64,000 nt of DNA from Streptomyces hygroscopicus (GTDB lineage: Bacteria; Actinomycetota; Actinomycetes; Streptomycetales; Streptomycetaceae). The notes under the pieces were generated by a model, which was given only the letters and a program-made list of their open reading frames with translations, was not told the DNA's origin and did not search any database. Positions within the stretch are counted from its first letter, which is position 1; the number at the start of each line of letters is the position of its first letter. The stretch covers positions 10,602,001 to 10,666,000 of the forward strand of contig CP018627.1 in the NCBI GenBank assembly GCA_002021875.1, in the 5' to 3' direction. The translations under genes were made by a program, and so were the position numbers. This document shows, in pieces, positions 39,730 to 63,083 of the stretch.

Positions 39730-42700
39730 ATGCCCGCTGCATCCAACCAGAACAAAGCTGTTGAAGCACTGCGCAAGTCGTTCAAGGAGATCGAGAGGCT
39801 TCGGCGTCAGAACCGCCAGCTGATCAGCTCGGCCACGGAACCCATTGCCATCATCGGTATGGCCTGCCGATTCCCGGGTGGAGTGAATTCCCCGGAAGCG
39901 CTGTGGCGGCTGGTCGCGGACGGAACGGACGCGATCTCGCCCTTCCCGACAAACCGCGGCTGGGACGTCGAGGGGATCTACAATCCCGACCCGGACCATC
40001 CGGGTACCAGTTACGTTCGCGAAGGCGGCTTCCTCCACGACGCGGACCAATTCGACTCCGCGTTCTTCGGCATCTCGCCGCGCGAGGCCCTGGCCATGGA
40101 CCCCCAGCAGCGGCTGCTGCTGGAGACGTCGTGGGAGGTTATGGAGCGGGCGGGCATCGACCCCGCCTCACTGCGTGGCAGCCAGACAGGCGTCTTCACC
40201 GGTGCCATGCACACCACTTACGCGTCCGACGCCGCGCAGATCCCGGACGAGATCGAGCCGTACCTCCACAACAGCGCCACCACCAGTATCGCCTCGGGCC
40301 GTGTCTCCTACACCTTCGGCTTCGAAGGCCCCGCGCTGACCGTGGACACCGCCTGCTCGTCGGGGCTGGTCGCCCTGCACCTGGCCGCGCAGGCGCTGCG
40401 TCAGGGCGAGTGCTCCATGGCGCTGGTCGGCGGCGCGACGGTCATGGTGAGCCCCGAGGGCTTCGTCACCTTCAGCCGCCAGCGCGGACTGGCCACCGAC
40501 GGCCGGTGCAAGGCGTTCGCCGACGGAGCCGACGGCACTACATGGTCCGAGGGCATCGGTGTGCTGTTGGTGGAGCGGCTGTCCGACGCCCGGCGCAACG
40601 GGCACCAGATACTGGCGGTGGTGCGCGGCTCCGCCGTGAACCAGGATGGCGCGAGCAACGGTCTGACGGCTCCCAACGGCCCGTCACAGCGCCGTGTGAT
40701 CCGGCAGGCCCTCGAAAACTGCGAGCTGACCGCCGGTCAGGTCGACGCGGTCGAGGCGCACGGTACGGGTACCACGCTGGGCGACCCGATCGAGGCGCAG
40801 GCGCTGCTGGCGACGTATGGGCAGGACCGGCCGGAGGGGCGGCCGTTGTGGTTGGGCTCGCTGAAGTCGAACCTCGGTCATACGCAGGCCGCCGCCGGTG
40901 TGGCCGGCGTCATCAAGATGGTGATGGCGATGCGGCATGGCGTGCTGCCGAAGACGCTGCATGTCGACGCTCCGTCGAGCCACGTGGACTGGTCCGAGGG
41001 CCAGATAGAGCTGTTGACCGAGGCGCGGGCGTGGCCGGAGACGGACGAGCCGCGCAGGGTGGGCGTGTCCTCGTTCGGTGTGAGCGGGACGAACGCGCAT
41101 GTGATCCTGGAGCAGGCGCCGGAGGTCGAGGCCGAGGCGGAGGTTGCCGAGGAGCCTGCTGACGGTGGTGTCGCGGGTCCGGTGGCGTGGGTGGTGTCGG
41201 GTCAGAGCGATACCGCGTTGCGGGCGCAGGCCGGGCGGCTGCGGGAGTTCGTGGCGGCCCGTCCGGAGCTGGGCGCCGCCGATGTGGCTCTCTCTCTGGT
41301 GACGACCAGGTTCGCGTTCGAGCAGCGGGCCGTGGTGACCGGGACCAGCCGTGAGGAGCTCCTCGAGCGCCTGGAGGCGATGGCCGAGGGGGCGAAGCTT
41401 CCCGGTGTGGTCTGGGGAAAGGACGCCGAAACACCTGGCCGTTCGGTGTTTGTGTTCCCCGGTCAGGGGGCGCAGTGGGTGGGCATGGCGGTGGGGTTGC
41501 TGGAGTCCTCGCCGGTGTTCGCGGAGTCGATCGGTGAGTGTGAGTCGGCTCTGTCGGCGTATGTGGACTGGTCGTTGACGGATGTGCTGCGTGGTGCCGA
41601 GGGCGCTCCCGGTTTTGACCGGGTGGATGTGGTTCAGCCGGTGTTGTTCGCGGTGATGGTGTCGCTGGCGAAGTTGTGGCGTTCGGTGGGTGTGGAGCCG
41701 GATGCGGTGATGGGTCACAGTCAGGGTGAGATCGCCGCGGCGTGTGTGGCGGGTGCGTTGTCGCTGGAGGACGCTGCGAAGGTGGTGGCGTTGCGGTCGC
41801 AGGCGATCGCGGTGGGTCTGGCGGGTCGTGGTGGCATGGTGTCGGTCGGGTTGCCGGTCGACCAGGCCAAGGACCGTATCGCCGCCTGGGATGGTGCGAT
41901 CTCGGTGGCCGCGGTCAACGGCCCGGGGTCCGTTGTGGTTTCGGGTGATCCGGGTGCGCTGGATGAGATGGTCGCGCGGCTGGAGGGTGAGGAGGTGCGG
42001 GTTCGCCGGGTTCCGGTGGACTACGCCTCGCACTCCGCACATGTGGAGGGGATCCGCGAGGAGCTGCTGAAGGTTCTGGCCGATATCGCGCCGCGTTCCT
42101 CCGAGGTGCCGTTCTACTCTACGGTCTCCGGCGAACTGGTGGACACCGCTGGTTTGGACGCCGAGTACTGGTACCGGAACCTGCGGCAGACGGTCGAGCT
42201 GGAGTCCACGACTCGGAGGTTGCTCGATGAGGGTCACAGCGTGTTCATCGAGGCGAGCCCGCATCCCGTACTGATGCTGCCGTTGCAGCAGACCGTGGAG
42301 GCCGCCGAGGCGCAGGCGGTGGTCGTCGGCACGCTGCGACGGGATGAGGGCGGTCCTGAGCGGTTCCTGACCTCCGCCGCTGAGCTTCATGTCAGCGGGG
42401 CCGACGTCGACTGGCAGAAGGTGTTCGCCGGTCACGGTGCCCGCCACGTTGAATTGCCGACCTACGCCTTCCAGCGGGAGCGCTTCTGGCTGGACGCTTC
42501 CGCGGGTGCCGGCGATATGGGATCGGTCGGGTTGGGTTCGCTGGGGCATCCGTTGCTGGGTGCGGTGGTGTCGTTGGCCAGCGGTGGTGGGGTGCTGCTG
42601 AGCGGGCGGCTGTCCTTGGCCACGCATGGGTGGCTGGCGGATCACGCCGTACACGGTGTGACGTTGCTGCCTGGGACAGCCTTCGTCGAGTTGGTGGCAC

Positions 42701-45700
42701 GGGCGGGCGATCAGGTCGGCTGTGGCCGGGTTGAGGAACTGATCCTGGAAGCGCCGCTGATCGTGCCTGCGAAGGGTGGCGTACATCTCCAGGTTGAGGT
42801 GGGAGAGGCGGATGCTTCCGGCGTCCGTGAGGTGAGTGTCTTCTCGCGGGAGGAAGCGGAGGGCGAGGGCACGGCATGGGTGCGGCATGCCCATGGTGTG
42901 CTCGGTTCGGCCACGCCCCTCTCCGGGACTCGGTTCGACTTTGGCGTGTGGCCTCCGGTGGGGGCCGAGTCGGTTGATGTGTCGGGTGAGTATGCGCGGG
43001 CCGCGGAGAACGGGCTGGAGTACGGGCCGGTTTTCCAGGGGTTGAAGAGTGCGTGGCGGCGTGATGGTGAGGTGTTCGCGGAGGTCGAGCTCCCCGAGGC
43101 GGAGCGCGACCGGGCGGGTCAGTTCGGTCTGCATCCGGCGTTGTTCGACGCGGCGTTGCACGCGATAGGTGTGAGCGAGGACCTGGCGGGTGGTTCGGGG
43201 AGTCAGCTGCCGTTCTCCTGGCGTGGGTTCGCCCTGGAGGCGGTGGGTGCGACCTCGCTGCGCGTGCGGCTGGCGCCGGCGGGTGCCGGGTCGGACGCGG
43301 TGTCGGTGCTGGTGGGGGATGAGTCGGGGCGTGGGGTGGCGTCGGTCGAGTCGCTGACGTTGCGTCCGGTTGCAGCCGATCAGCTGAATGCCGTGGCTGG
43401 GGCGGCGCGGGACGCGCTGTTCCGGGTGGAGTGGGTGGACGCGCCCGGGGCCGTCGTGGCGGGTGAGGTCCCGCCGCGGACAGAGGTTATGCGGGTCGTT
43501 TCCGGTGGTGTGGATGTCGTGGGTGAGACGTACGGGCGTGTGCTTGAGGTTTTGGAGCGGGCGCAGGGGTGGTTGGCGGATGAGGACCGTGCGGGTGAGC
43601 GGTTGGTGGTGGTGACCCGGGGCGCTGTCGATGCGGGCGATGGCGTAAGGGATTTGGCGGGGGCCGCGGTGTGGGGTCTGGTGCGGTCCGCTCAGTCGGA
43701 GAATCCCGGGCGTCTGGTGCTGGTGGACACCGATGACGTGGATGGACTCGAGGGTGTTCTTTCCGGGGTGCTGGCTCTGGGGGAGGAGCAGGTGCTGGTG
43801 CGGTCCGGTGCGGTGCGGGTGCCGCGTCTGGGCCGGGTGCCGGATGTGGCCGTTCCGGAGTCGGGTGGGTTTGGTTCGGGTGCGGTGCTGCTGACGGGTG
43901 GCACGGGTGTGCTGGGCGGCTTGGTGGCGCGGCATCTGGTGGCCCGGCACGGCGTCGAGAAGCTGGTGCTGCTCTCGCGTCGTGGTGCGGAGGCTGAGGG
44001 TGCGGCGGAGCTGCGGGCCGAGTTGGAGGCCGCCGGCGCCGAGGTGGTGATCGCGGCGTGTGACACTGCGGACCGGGAGGCTCTGGCTGGGGTGTTGTCG
44101 GGGTTGCCGGCGGGCTTCGCGTTGAGTGGTGTGGTGCATGCGGCGGGTGTGCTCGATGACGGGCTGCTGACGTCGCTGACCCGTGAGCGGGTTGAGTCGG
44201 TGCTGCGGGCGAAGGTGGACGCGGCGTGGAATCTGCATGAGCTGACCGTAGGGATGGATCTGTCGGCTTTTGTGTTGTTCTCGTCGGCTACTGGTGTGCT
44301 GGGTGGTGCGGGGCAGAGCAACTACGCGGCGGCGAATGTGTTCCTGGACGGTCTGGCGTCCTGGCGCCGGACCCGGGGGCTGCCGGGTGTGTCGATGGCG
44401 TGGGGCCTGTGGGCCGAGGCCAGCGGAATGACCGGACACCTCAGCGAGGATGACATCCGGCGGATATCCCGCTCGGGTGTGATGCCGCTGGCCACGGACG
44501 AGGGGCTTGAGCTGTTCGACGCCGCTCTGGTCTCGGACGTGGTGGTGCCCGTTCTCTTCCGGCTGGACATCCCGGCGCTGCGGGCGCAGGGCGCCGAGCT
44601 TCCCGCCATCTTCCGCAACGCCGTGCCGGGGATGCCCGTCCGGCGTGTCGCGGGCGCCGGAGAGGCGGACGCGGATGAGGTTGCCGCCCGCCTACGGCGG
44701 CGACTGGTCAGCATGTCCGAGGCGGATCAGGAACAGTTCCTGCTCGAAGAGCTGATCCGTGTCCACGTGGCCGCCGTCCTGGGACACGCCAAATCGGACA
44801 CTGTCGAGGTGGGACGCCCCTTCAAGGACCTGGGCTTCGACTCGCTCACCGCCGTGGACTTGCGGGCCCGTCTGAGCGCGGAAACGGGTCTGCGCCTCCC
44901 GGCGACACTCGTTTTCGACTACCCGAACCCGACGGTACTGGCGGGCCATCTGCGCTCGGAGATCCTCGGCTCCCAGGACAGGGCCATCGCGGCACCGGCG
45001 GGCGGGTCCTTCGGGGCCGCGTGGCGCAAGGACGACGAGCCGATCGCGATCGTGGCCATGAGTTGCCGCTTCCCCGGTGCGGTGCGGACGCCCGAGGAGT
45101 TGTGGCAGCTGGTGATGGCGGGCACCGATGCCACGTCGTCGCTCCCGTCCAACCGTGGCTGGGACCTCGAGTCCACGTACGACCCGGACCCCTCGCGTGA
45201 GGGCACGTACTACGTCCGCAACGGTGGCTTCCTCTACGAGGCGGATGAATTCGACCCGGAGTTCTTCGGGATCTCGCCGCGTGAGGCGCTGTCGATGGAC
45301 CCGCAGCAGCGGCTGCTGCTGGAGACGTCGTGGGAGGCGTTCGAGCGGGCCGGCATCGCTCCCGAGGCGGCGAAGGGAAGCCGGACCGGCGTCTTCGTCG
45401 GCGTGATGTACAACGACTACGGCAGCCGTCTGGAAGGGAACGCCCCCGAAGGCTTTGAGGGCTACCTCGGCATGGGCAGCGCGGCCAGCGTGGCCTCGGG
45501 CCGGATCTCCTACACTTTCGGCCTTGAGGGGCCGGCGGTGACGGTGGACACCGCGTGCTCGTCGTCGCTGGTCGCGCTGCACCTGGCGGTCCAGGCGCTG
45601 CGCCAGGGCGAGTGCGACATGGCGCTGACCGGTGGTGCGACGGTGATGTCCACACCGGTCGCGCTGGTGGATTTCAGCCGTCAGCGCGCGCTGTCCGAGG

Positions 45701-48700
45701 ATGGCAAGTGCAAGGCGTTCAGCAATCGCGCCGACGGCTTCGGATTCGCCGAGGGCGTCGGGCTGCTGCTGGTGGAGCGGCTGTCGGACGCGCGGCGCAA
45801 CGGGCACGAAGTGCTGGCCCTCGTCCGGGGTTCGGCGACCAACCAGGATGGTGCGTCCAACGGCCTGACCGCCCCGAACGGTCCGTCTCAGCAGCGGGTG
45901 ATCCGCGCGGCGCTGGCGAACGCCGGGCTGTCGGCGGCCGAGGTGGACGCGGTCGAGGCACATGGCACCGGTACCCAGCTGGGCGATCCCATTGAGGCGC
46001 AGGCTCTGCTGGCCACCTATGGCCAGGACCGGCCCGCAGACCAGGCAGTGTGGCTCGGCTCGGTGAAGTCGAACATCGGCCATGCGCAGGCGGCGGCCGG
46101 TGTGGCTGGTGTCATCAAGATGGTGATGGCGATGCGGCATGGCGCGCTGCCGAAGACGCTGCACATCGATGAGCCGTCGGCGCATGTGGACTGGTCCGCG
46201 GGTGGAGTGCGCCTGCTGACGGACGATATGCCCTGGCCGGAGACGGGACGGCCGCGGCGCGCGGCGGTCTCCTCCTTCGGGATGAGTGGCAGCAATGCCC
46301 ACGCCGTACTGGAACAGGCGCCGCTCGACAACGCTCCCAGCCTTGCCGCCGATGACGACGCCCCGGTCGGGGAACTGCCGGAGATCACGCCGTGGGTGAT
46401 CTCCGGACGGTCGGAGACCGCGGTGGAGGCGCAGGCGGAGCGGCTGCTGGCGCATGTGCGCGAGCGCCGAGAGCTGTCGCCCGCCGATATCGGGCTGTCG
46501 TTGGCGACCACGCGCAGTGTGTTCGAGCACCGCGCGGTGGTGCTGGCGGGCGACGGGGACGGCCTCATCAACGGCCTGGGCGCGTTGGCCGAGGGGAATG
46601 TGTCGCCTGGTGTGGTACGGGGGATGGCGGCGGCCCGGGACCAGGCAGTGCTTGTCTTCCCTGGTCAGGGGTCGCAGTGGGTGGGGATGGCGGCGGAGTT
46701 GCTGGAGTCTTCGCCGGTGTTCGCGGAGCGGATCGGTGAGTGCGCGGCCGCGCTGGCGCCGTTCGTGGACTGGCCGCTCGCGGATGTGCTGCGGGGTGGT
46801 GAGGGTGCCGCGGAGGCGTTGGAGCGGGTGGATGTGGTGCAGCCCGTGTTGTGGGCGGTGATGGTGTCGTTGGCGGAGTTGTGGCGTTCGTATGGTGTGG
46901 AGCCGGCGGCGGTCATTGGTCATTCGCAGGGTGAGATCGCGGCGGCGTGTGTGGCGGGTGCGTTGTCGCTGGAGGATGCCGCGAAGGTGGTGGCTCTGCG
47001 TAGCCAGGCGATCCGGGCGCTGTCCGGGCGCGGTGGCATGGTGTCGGTGTCGCTGCCCGTGGAGGCGTTGCGGGAGCGGCTCGCGACGTGGGGTGAGCGG
47101 CTGTCGGTGGCGGCGGTGAACGGGCCCTCGGCGGTCGTGGTCTCCGGTGACGCCGACGCGCTGGAGGAGCTGCTGGCGGTGTGCGAGGGCGAGGGGATCC
47201 GGGCGCGACGTGTGCCGGTGGATTACGCCTCCCACTGCGCTCACGTCGAGGCCATCGAGGACGAGCTTCAGCAGATCCTCGCGGGGATCGCCCCGCGCTC
47301 CTCGTCGGTGCCGTTCTACTCGACGGTGACCGGCGGGGTGCTGGATACGGTCGGTCTGGACGCCGCGTACTGGTACCGGAATCTGCGTCAGACGGTCCGT
47401 TTCGACGAGACCGTCCGTGTTCTGCTGGCCGACGGTTTCCAGGTGTTCATCGAGGCCAGTGCCCATCCGGTGCTCACCATGGGTGTGGAGCAGACGGCAG
47501 AGGACCACGCCACTCACGTCATCGCCGTGGGTTCGCTGCGCCGTGAGGAAGGCGGCCTGGAGCGTTTTCTGACGTCTGTGGCCCAGGCGTATGTGGGCGG
47601 TGTGTCCGTCGACTGGCCGGGGGTGTTCGCCGGGACGGGTGCGGAGCGGGTGGATCTGCCGACGTATGCCTTCCAGCGCACGCGCTTCTGGCTGGAGCCC
47701 GACGCCATCGGCGCCGCTGGTGATGTGGCGTCGGTGGGGCTGGACTCGGCCGGGCATCCGTTGCTGGGGGCTGCCGTGCCGCTGCCCGACTCCGATGGTT
47801 TCCTGCTGACCGGTCGGCTGTCGCTTCGTACGCATGCCTGGCTGGCCGACCATGCGGTGCTGGGCCGGGTCATCCTGCCCGGTACGGCGTTTGTCGAGTT
47901 GGCGTCGCGGGCCGGTGACGCGGTCGGTTGTGATCGGTTGGAGGAGCTGGCGCTGCAGGCGCCTTTGGTGCTGCCCGATGAGGGGGCGGTCCAGGTGCAG
48001 TTGGTCGTGGGCGGGCCCGGGCAGGATGGGCAGCGTGAGTTCAGCGTCTATTCCCGCCGTGACGATGGCCCGGACGCGTCGTGGACATGCCATGCGAAGG
48101 GCGTGCTGACAGCGGCGTCCGCCGCCGTTGGCGGGACGACTGGTCCGGTGGGCCTGGAGGCGTGGCCGCCGGTGGGGGCGGAGGCGGTCGGGACCGAGGG
48201 CTTCTACGAGGATGTGGCGGCCACCGGGCTGGCGTACGGTCCGGTGTTCCAGGGGCTGCGCGCCGTCTGGCGCAAGGGCGATGAGGTCTTCGCCGAGGTG
48301 GCGCTGCCGGAGGAGTCGCGGGCGGAGGCGGCCCGGTTCGGGCTGCACCCCGCGCTGCTCGATGCGGCGCTGCACGCCTGGCTGGTGTGCATCGCCGCGG
48401 AGAGGGAGGAGGGGGACGGGAGCAAGGGCGGGATCCAGCTGCCATTCGTGTGGAGCGGTGTGTCGCTGTATGCCACCGGCGCGACCTCGCTGCGGGTGCG
48501 GCTGGCCCGCACGGGCGCCGAAGGGATGTCCGTGCTGGTGGCCGACGCGGCCGGAACGCCGGTTGCCACGGCGGAGGGGCTGGTCACCCGGCCGGTCTCG
48601 GAAGCACAGCTCGCGTCCTCCGCCGACGACGGCGAGTCGCTGTACCGGGTGGAGTGGGTCGCGGCGCCCGCCACCGACCCGACCTCCGCCACCGACCGGT

Positions 48701-51588
48701 GCGCCGTGGCCGGACCGGACGTCTTCGGCCTGGGCAGGGCGTTGAAGACGGCCGATGGGTCGGTGGAGGAACATGCCGACCTTGCCGTTCTGGCGGCACA
48801 TGTGGGATCGGGCGCTCCCATGCCGGACCTGGTGTTCGTCACGGTGGCCTCCGAACCTGGCGAGGACGTCGTACCGGCGACCAGGGCCGTGGCCCACCGG
48901 GCCCTGGAGATGGTGCGGGCATGGCTGGCGGAGGACCGGTTCGCCGGAGCGCGGCTGGTGTTCGTCACCCGGGGTGCGATGGCGACCGAGGACGGTGCGG
49001 ATCCGCGCGACTTGGCGGCGACCCCGGTGTGGGGGCTGGTGCGGTCGGCGCAGGCGGAGCATCCGGACCGGTTCGTCCTGCTGGATGTGGACGGCGCCGA
49101 GGCATCGCTCGCCGTGGTGCACCAGGCGGTGTCCACCGGGGAGCAGCAGCTCGCGGTGCGCGGCGCCGAGGTACTGGTGCCGCGTCTGGCGCCCGGCGCC
49201 GCGAGGGGCGTGCTGACGCCACCCGATGGCATGGAGGCATGGCGGCTGGAGGCGTCCGGAGCGGGCACGCTGGAGCTGACCCTGGCCACGGCTACGGACA
49301 CCACCCGGGAGCTCGGCGAACACGAGGTCCGGGTCGCCGTGCGCGCCGCGGGCATGAACTTCCGCGATGTCCTGATCTCCCTGAACATGTATCCGGACCC
49401 GGGGGCCATGATGGGGAGCGAGGGGGCCGGTGTGGTCGTGGCCACCGGTCCCGGTGTGACCTCCCTCGCCGTCGGCGACCGGGTCATGGGGCTGTGGAAC
49501 GGCGGATTCGGGCCGTTGACCGTGGCGGACCACCGCAGCCTGGTGCGGATCCCGGACGGCTGGTCCTACACCGAGGCCGCGCCCATCCCCGTCGTCTTCG
49601 GAACGGCTTTGTACGGACTGCGGGAGCTGGCGGGCCTGCGGCGTGGTGAGTCGCTGCTGGTGCATTCCGCCGCCGGTGGTGTGGGGATGGCCGCGGTGCA
49701 GTTGGCGCGGGCCTGGGGCGTGGAGGTGTTCGCGACCGCGAGCGAGGCCAAGTGGGATGTCCTGCGCGGGCTGGGGCTGGACGATGCGCATATCGCGTCG
49801 TCGCGGACGCTGGAGTTCGAGGAGCGGTTCAGGGAGGCCTCGGGCGGTCGCGGTGTGGATGTGGTCCTGGACTCCCTGGCCGGTGAGTTCGTGGACGCCT
49901 CGCTGCGGCTGCTGGGTGAGGGCGGGCGGTTCATCGAGATGGGCAAGACGGATGTGCGGTCCGCCGATGAGGTGGCCGCGGCGCATCCGGGGGTGATGTA
50001 CCGGGCGTTCGACCTGGCCGAGGCGGGTCCGGTGCGCATCGGGGAGATGCTCGCGGAGATCGTGGCTCTGTTCGAGGGCGGTGGGCTGGAGCCGTTGCCC
50101 GCACGGGTGTGGGATGTGCGCAGGGCTCCTGAGGTGTTCCGGTTCATGAGCCAGGCGCGTCATGTGGGCAAGCTGGTGCTGAGTGTTCCGGCCGCACTGG
50201 ATCCGGAGGGGACGGTACTGATCACCGGTGCCGGTGGTGTTCTGGGTGGTCTGGTCGCCCGGCATCTGGTGGCGGAGCACGGTATGCGCCGGCTGCTGCT
50301 GGTCAGCCGTCGGGGCCGCGCGGCCGAGAGCCTGACAGAGCTCGAGGCGGAGCTGACGGCCCTGGGTGCCTCGGTCACGATCGCCGCCTGCGATGTCGCC
50401 GACCGCGACGCGCTGGCCGATCTGCTGGCCGACCTCCCCGACGGACACGGTCTGACCGGTGTGGTTCATGCCGCGGGTCTTCTGGATGACGGCACGGTGA
50501 CGTCGCTGACGCCGGAGCGGCTGGACGCGGTGTTGCGGGCGAAGGTCGACGGGGCGTGGCATCTGCACGAGTTGACACGCCGTTTCGATGTGGCCATGTT
50601 CGCCCTGTTCTCGTCGGCCGCCGGTGTGTTGGGGGCCGCGGGGCAGGCGAACTACGCTGCCGCCAATACGTTCCTGGACGGGCTGGCTCAGCGGCGCCGG
50701 GCGATGGGCCTGCCGGGAGTGTCGCTTGCCTGGGGTCTGTGGGCCGAGCGCTCCGGGATGACCGGACATCTCGATCAGGCGGACATCTCGCGGATGACGC
50801 GGGGCGGACTGGTGCCGTTCTCCTCCGAGGAGGGGTTGCGGCTGTTCGACATGGCGGGTCGGCTGGCCGAGGGTGTGGTGGTGCCCGCCCGGCTCGACCT
50901 CGGCCAGTTGGCGGCCACCGCCGATACCTCGCCCATGCCCCCGTTGCTGAGTGGACTCGTACGACGGCCTGTTCTGTCCCGGCGTGCCTCGGCCCGGGAA
51001 GAGGCTGGTTCGCAGGAGGCGTCGTTGGCGCGGCGTCTTGCCGGGCTTGGTCAGGGGGAGCGGCGGCGGATGCTGCTGCGTCTGGTCCAGGAGCACGCTG
51101 CCACGGTGCTCGGTCATGGGACGGCGTCCGCGGTGGATACCGATCGCGGCTTCCTGGAGTTGGGCTTTGACTCGCTCACCGCGGTCGAGCTGCGCAACCG
51201 GCTGAACGCGGCCAGCGGGCTACGCCTGCCCGCCACGCTCATCTTCGATTACCCGACGCCCGCGGCGTTGGCCGGACACCTGGGTGCGGAGATCGCCCCC
51301 GTGGCGGCGGACGACGCGCCCGATGTGGCTGCCGAACTCGACCGGCTGGAAGCGGCGTTGCTCGGCACGGACACCTCGGCCGACGACACCACCCGCGCGA
51401 TGGTGGCCGACCGACTGAAGCGCCTGCTGTCCCAGTGGGACGGCGGCCGTGGCGGCCCGGTGCCGGACGGCCAGGCCGGCGGAGCGACCAACGGCTCCGG
51501 CGACGCGGATGGTGTCGCCGACCACCTGGAGACGGCGGCGGCCGACGAACTCTTCGCCTTCATCGACGAGGAGTTCGGGACGTCGTGA
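39730..51588 (+). CDS. Type I modular polyketide synthase, two modules (KS-AT-DH-KR-ACP-KS-AT-DH-ER-KR-ACP)
   Basis: 3952 residues from ATG 39730 (GGAG 6 bases upstream; GTG 39718 lacks one). N-terminal docking helix, then module A: KS (Cys209, His344, His384; CSSG variant after Cys), AT (Ser664; YASH 765-768, methylmalonyl-CoA type), DH (His972 in HxxxGxxxxP; Asp1140), KR (NADPH site 1389; L-D-D 1475-1477, B-type; Tyr1532), ACP (Ser1705). Module B: KS (Cys1943), AT (Ser2399; YASH 2499-2502, methylmalonyl type), DH (His2708, Asp2878), ER (HSAAGGVGM from 3312; Tyr3221), KR (L-D-D 3585-3587; Tyr3642), ACP (Ser3815), then a C-terminal docking tail ending DEEFGTS. All catalytic residues are intact. 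It would add a methyl-branched alkene unit, then a fully reduced methyl-branched unit. There is no loading domain, and the docking helix implies an upstream partner. Confidence 0.97.
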   Translation: MPAASNQNKAVEALRKSFKEIERLRRQNRQLISSATEPIAIIGMACRFPGGVNSPEALWRLVADGTDAISPFPTNRGWDVEGIYNPDPDHPGTSYVREGGFLHDADQFDSAFFGISPREALAMDPQQRLLLETSWEVMERAGIDPASLRGSQTGVFTGAMHTTYASDAAQIPDEIEPYLHNSATTSIASGRVSYTFGFEGPALTVDTACSSGLVALHLAAQALRQGECSMALVGGATVMVSPEGFVTFSRQRGLATDGRCKAFADGADGTTWSEGIGVLLVERLSDARRNGHQILAVVRGSAVNQDGASNGLTAPNGPSQRRVIRQALENCELTAGQVDAVEAHGTGTTLGDPIEAQALLATYGQDRPEGRPLWLGSLKSNLGHTQAAAGVAGVIKMVMAMRHGVLPKTLHVDAPSSHVDWSEGQIELLTEARAWPETDEPRRVGVSSFGVSGTNAHVILEQAPEVEAEAEVAEEPADGGVAGPVAWVVSGQSDTALRAQAGRLREFVAARPELGAADVALSLVTTRFAFEQRAVVTGTSREELLERLEAMAEGAKLPGVVWGKDAETPGRSVFVFPGQGAQWVGMAVGLLESSPVFAESIGECESALSAYVDWSLTDVLRGAEGAPGFDRVDVVQPVLFAVMVSLAKLWRSVGVEPDAVMGHSQGEIAAACVAGALSLEDAAKVVALRSQAIAVGLAGRGGMVSVGLPVDQAKDRIAAWDGAISVAAVNGPGSVVVSGDPGALDEMVARLEGEEVRVRRVPVDYASHSAHVEGIREELLKVLADIAPRSSEVPFYSTVSGELVDTAGLDAEYWYRNLRQTVELESTTRRLLDEGHSVFIEASPHPVLMLPLQQTVEAAEAQAVVVGTLRRDEGGPERFLTSAAELHVSGADVDWQKVFAGHGARHVELPTYAFQRERFWLDASAGAGDMGSVGLGSLGHPLLGAVVSLASGGGVLLSGRLSLATHGWLADHAVHGVTLLPGTAFVELVARAGDQVGCGRVEELILEAPLIVPAKGGVHLQVEVGEADASGVREVSVFSREEAEGEGTAWVRHAHGVLGSATPLSGTRFDFGVWPPVGAESVDVSGEYARAAENGLEYGPVFQGLKSAWRRDGEVFAEVELPEAERDRAGQFGLHPALFDAALHAIGVSEDLAGGSGSQLPFSWRGFALEAVGATSLRVRLAPAGAGSDAVSVLVGDESGRGVASVESLTLRPVAADQLNAVAGAARDALFRVEWVDAPGAVVAGEVPPRTEVMRVVSGGVDVVGETYGRVLEVLERAQGWLADEDRAGERLVVVTRGAVDAGDGVRDLAGAAVWGLVRSAQSENPGRLVLVDTDDVDGLEGVLSGVLALGEEQVLVRSGAVRVPRLGRVPDVAVPESGGFGSGAVLLTGGTGVLGGLVARHLVARHGVEKLVLLSRRGAEAEGAAELRAELEAAGAEVVIAACDTADREALAGVLSGLPAGFALSGVVHAAGVLDDGLLTSLTRERVESVLRAKVDAAWNLHELTVGMDLSAFVLFSSATGVLGGAGQSNYAAANVFLDGLASWRRTRGLPGVSMAWGLWAEASGMTGHLSEDDIRRISRSGVMPLATDEGLELFDAALVSDVVVPVLFRLDIPALRAQGAELPAIFRNAVPGMPVRRVAGAGEADADEVAARLRRRLVSMSEADQEQFLLEELIRVHVAAVLGHAKSDTVEVGRPFKDLGFDSLTAVDLRARLSAETGLRLPATLVFDYPNPTVLAGHLRSEILGSQDRAIAAPAGGSFGAAWRKDDEPIAIVAMSCRFPGAVRTPEELWQLVMAGTDATSSLPSNRGWDLESTYDPDPSREGTYYVRNGGFLYEADEFDPEFFGISPREALSMDPQQRLLLETSWEAFERAGIAPEAAKGSRTGVFVGVMYNDYGSRLEGNAPEGFEGYLGMGSAASVASGRISYTFGLEGPAVTVDTACSSSLVALHLAVQALRQGECDMALTGGATVMSTPVALVDFSRQRALSEDGKCKAFSNRADGFGFAEGVGLLLVERLSDARRNGHEVLALVRGSATNQDGASNGLTAPNGPSQQRVIRAALANAGLSAAEVDAVEAHGTGTQLGDPIEAQALLATYGQDRPADQAVWLGSVKSNIGHAQAAAGVAGVIKMVMAMRHGALPKTLHIDEPSAHVDWSAGGVRLLTDDMPWPETGRPRRAAVSSFGMSGSNAHAVLEQAPLDNAPSLAADDDAPVGELPEITPWVISGRSETAVEAQAERLLAHVRERRELSPADIGLSLATTRSVFEHRAVVLAGDGDGLINGLGALAEGNVSPGVVRGMAAARDQAVLVFPGQGSQWVGMAAELLESSPVFAERIGECAAALAPFVDWPLADVLRGGEGAAEALERVDVVQPVLWAVMVSLAELWRSYGVEPAAVIGHSQGEIAAACVAGALSLEDAAKVVALRSQAIRALSGRGGMVSVSLPVEALRERLATWGERLSVAAVNGPSAVVVSGDADALEELLAVCEGEGIRARRVPVDYASHCAHVEAIEDELQQILAGIAPRSSSVPFYSTVTGGVLDTVGLDAAYWYRNLRQTVRFDETVRVLLADGFQVFIEASAHPVLTMGVEQTAEDHATHVIAVGSLRREEGGLERFLTSVAQAYVGGVSVDWPGVFAGTGAERVDLPTYAFQRTRFWLEPDAIGAAGDVASVGLDSAGHPLLGAAVPLPDSDGFLLTGRLSLRTHAWLADHAVLGRVILPGTAFVELASRAGDAVGCDRLEELALQAPLVLPDEGAVQVQLVVGGPGQDGQREFSVYSRRDDGPDASWTCHAKGVLTAASAAVGGTTGPVGLEAWPPVGAEAVGTEGFYEDVAATGLAYGPVFQGLRAVWRKGDEVFAEVALPEESRAEAARFGLHPALLDAALHAWLVCIAAEREEGDGSKGGIQLPFVWSGVSLYATGATSLRVRLARTGAEGMSVLVADAAGTPVATAEGLVTRPVSEAQLASSADDGESLYRVEWVAAPATDPTSATDRCAVAGPDVFGLGRALKTADGSVEEHADLAVLAAHVGSGAPMPDLVFVTVASEPGEDVVPATRAVAHRALEMVRAWLAEDRFAGARLVFVTRGAMATEDGADPRDLAATPVWGLVRSAQAEHPDRFVLLDVDGAEASLAVVHQAVSTGEQQLAVRGAEVLVPRLAPGAARGVLTPPDGMEAWRLEASGAGTLELTLATATDTTRELGEHEVRVAVRAAGMNFRDVLISLNMYPDPGAMMGSEGAGVVVATGPGVTSLAVGDRVMGLWNGGFGPLTVADHRSLVRIPDGWSYTEAAPIPVVFGTALYGLRELAGLRRGESLLVHSAAGGVGMAAVQLARAWGVEVFATASEAKWDVLRGLGLDDAHIASSRTLEFEERFREASGGRGVDVVLDSLAGEFVDASLRLLGEGGRFIEMGKTDVRSADEVAAAHPGVMYRAFDLAEAGPVRIGEMLAEIVALFEGGGLEPLPARVWDVRRAPEVFRFMSQARHVGKLVLSVPAALDPEGTVLITGAGGVLGGLVARHLVAEHGMRRLLLVSRRGRAAESLTELEAELTALGASVTIAACDVADRDALADLLADLPDGHGLTGVVHAAGLLDDGTVTSLTPERLDAVLRAKVDGAWHLHELTRRFDVAMFALFSSAAGVLGAAGQANYAAANTFLDGLAQRRRAMGLPGVSLAWGLWAERSGMTGHLDQADISRMTRGGLVPFSSEEGLRLFDMAGRLAEGVVVPARLDLGQLAATADTSPMPPLLSGLVRRPVLSRRASAREEAGSQEASLARRLAGLGQGERRRMLLRLVQEHAATVLGHGTASAVDTDRGFLELGFDSLTAVELRNRLNAASGLRLPATLIFDYPTPAALAGHLGAEIAPVAADDAPDVAAELDRLEAALLGTDTSADDTTRAMVADRLKRLLSQWDGGRGGPVPDGQAGGATNGSGDADGVADHLETAAADELFAFIDEEFGTS
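46795..47178 (+). repeat. Near-identical AT segment, copy 1 (PKS module B)
   Basis: 384 bp around the AT active-site serine match 53549-53932 in the second PKS gene with only three differences by my reading (46911, 47001, 47161). Flanking AT sequence is much less alike. The match covers both silent and coding sites, pointing to recent duplication or gene conversion. Confidence 0.85.
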
Positions 51589-51679
51589 TCCGACCAGCGG
51601 CCGCCACCACGGCACATCCACGAAGCCACGCCTGCCCGCCGATCACCCGCTCCCGAAGCGCTGACCCCGAGAGGTTCTG

Positions 51680-62998
<11,319 letters not shown>

Positions 62999-63042
62999 CC
63001 GACACGCACCCCGTCCCTGGAAGTTACCGGCTGAAGGCTTTC

Positions 63043-63061
63043 AACCCCCGGTCTTGGGGTT
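63043..63061 (+). promoter_or_regulatory. Small hairpin before the third PKS gene
   Basis: AACCCC (63043-63048) pairs with GGGGTT (63056-63061) around a 7-base loop, ending 3 bases before AAAGGAG (63065-63071) in the 85-bp gap between two PKS genes. It could tune translation of the third gene; the effect is not predictable from sequence. Confidence 0.3.
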
Positions 63062-63083
63062 CTCAAAGGAGTGACAAGAGGCA

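Noticed and set aside
39838..41125. KSQ-type loading module at the start of the PKS
   Set aside because: The active-site cysteine codon (40354-40356) is intact, so this KS should condense and not only decarboxylate.
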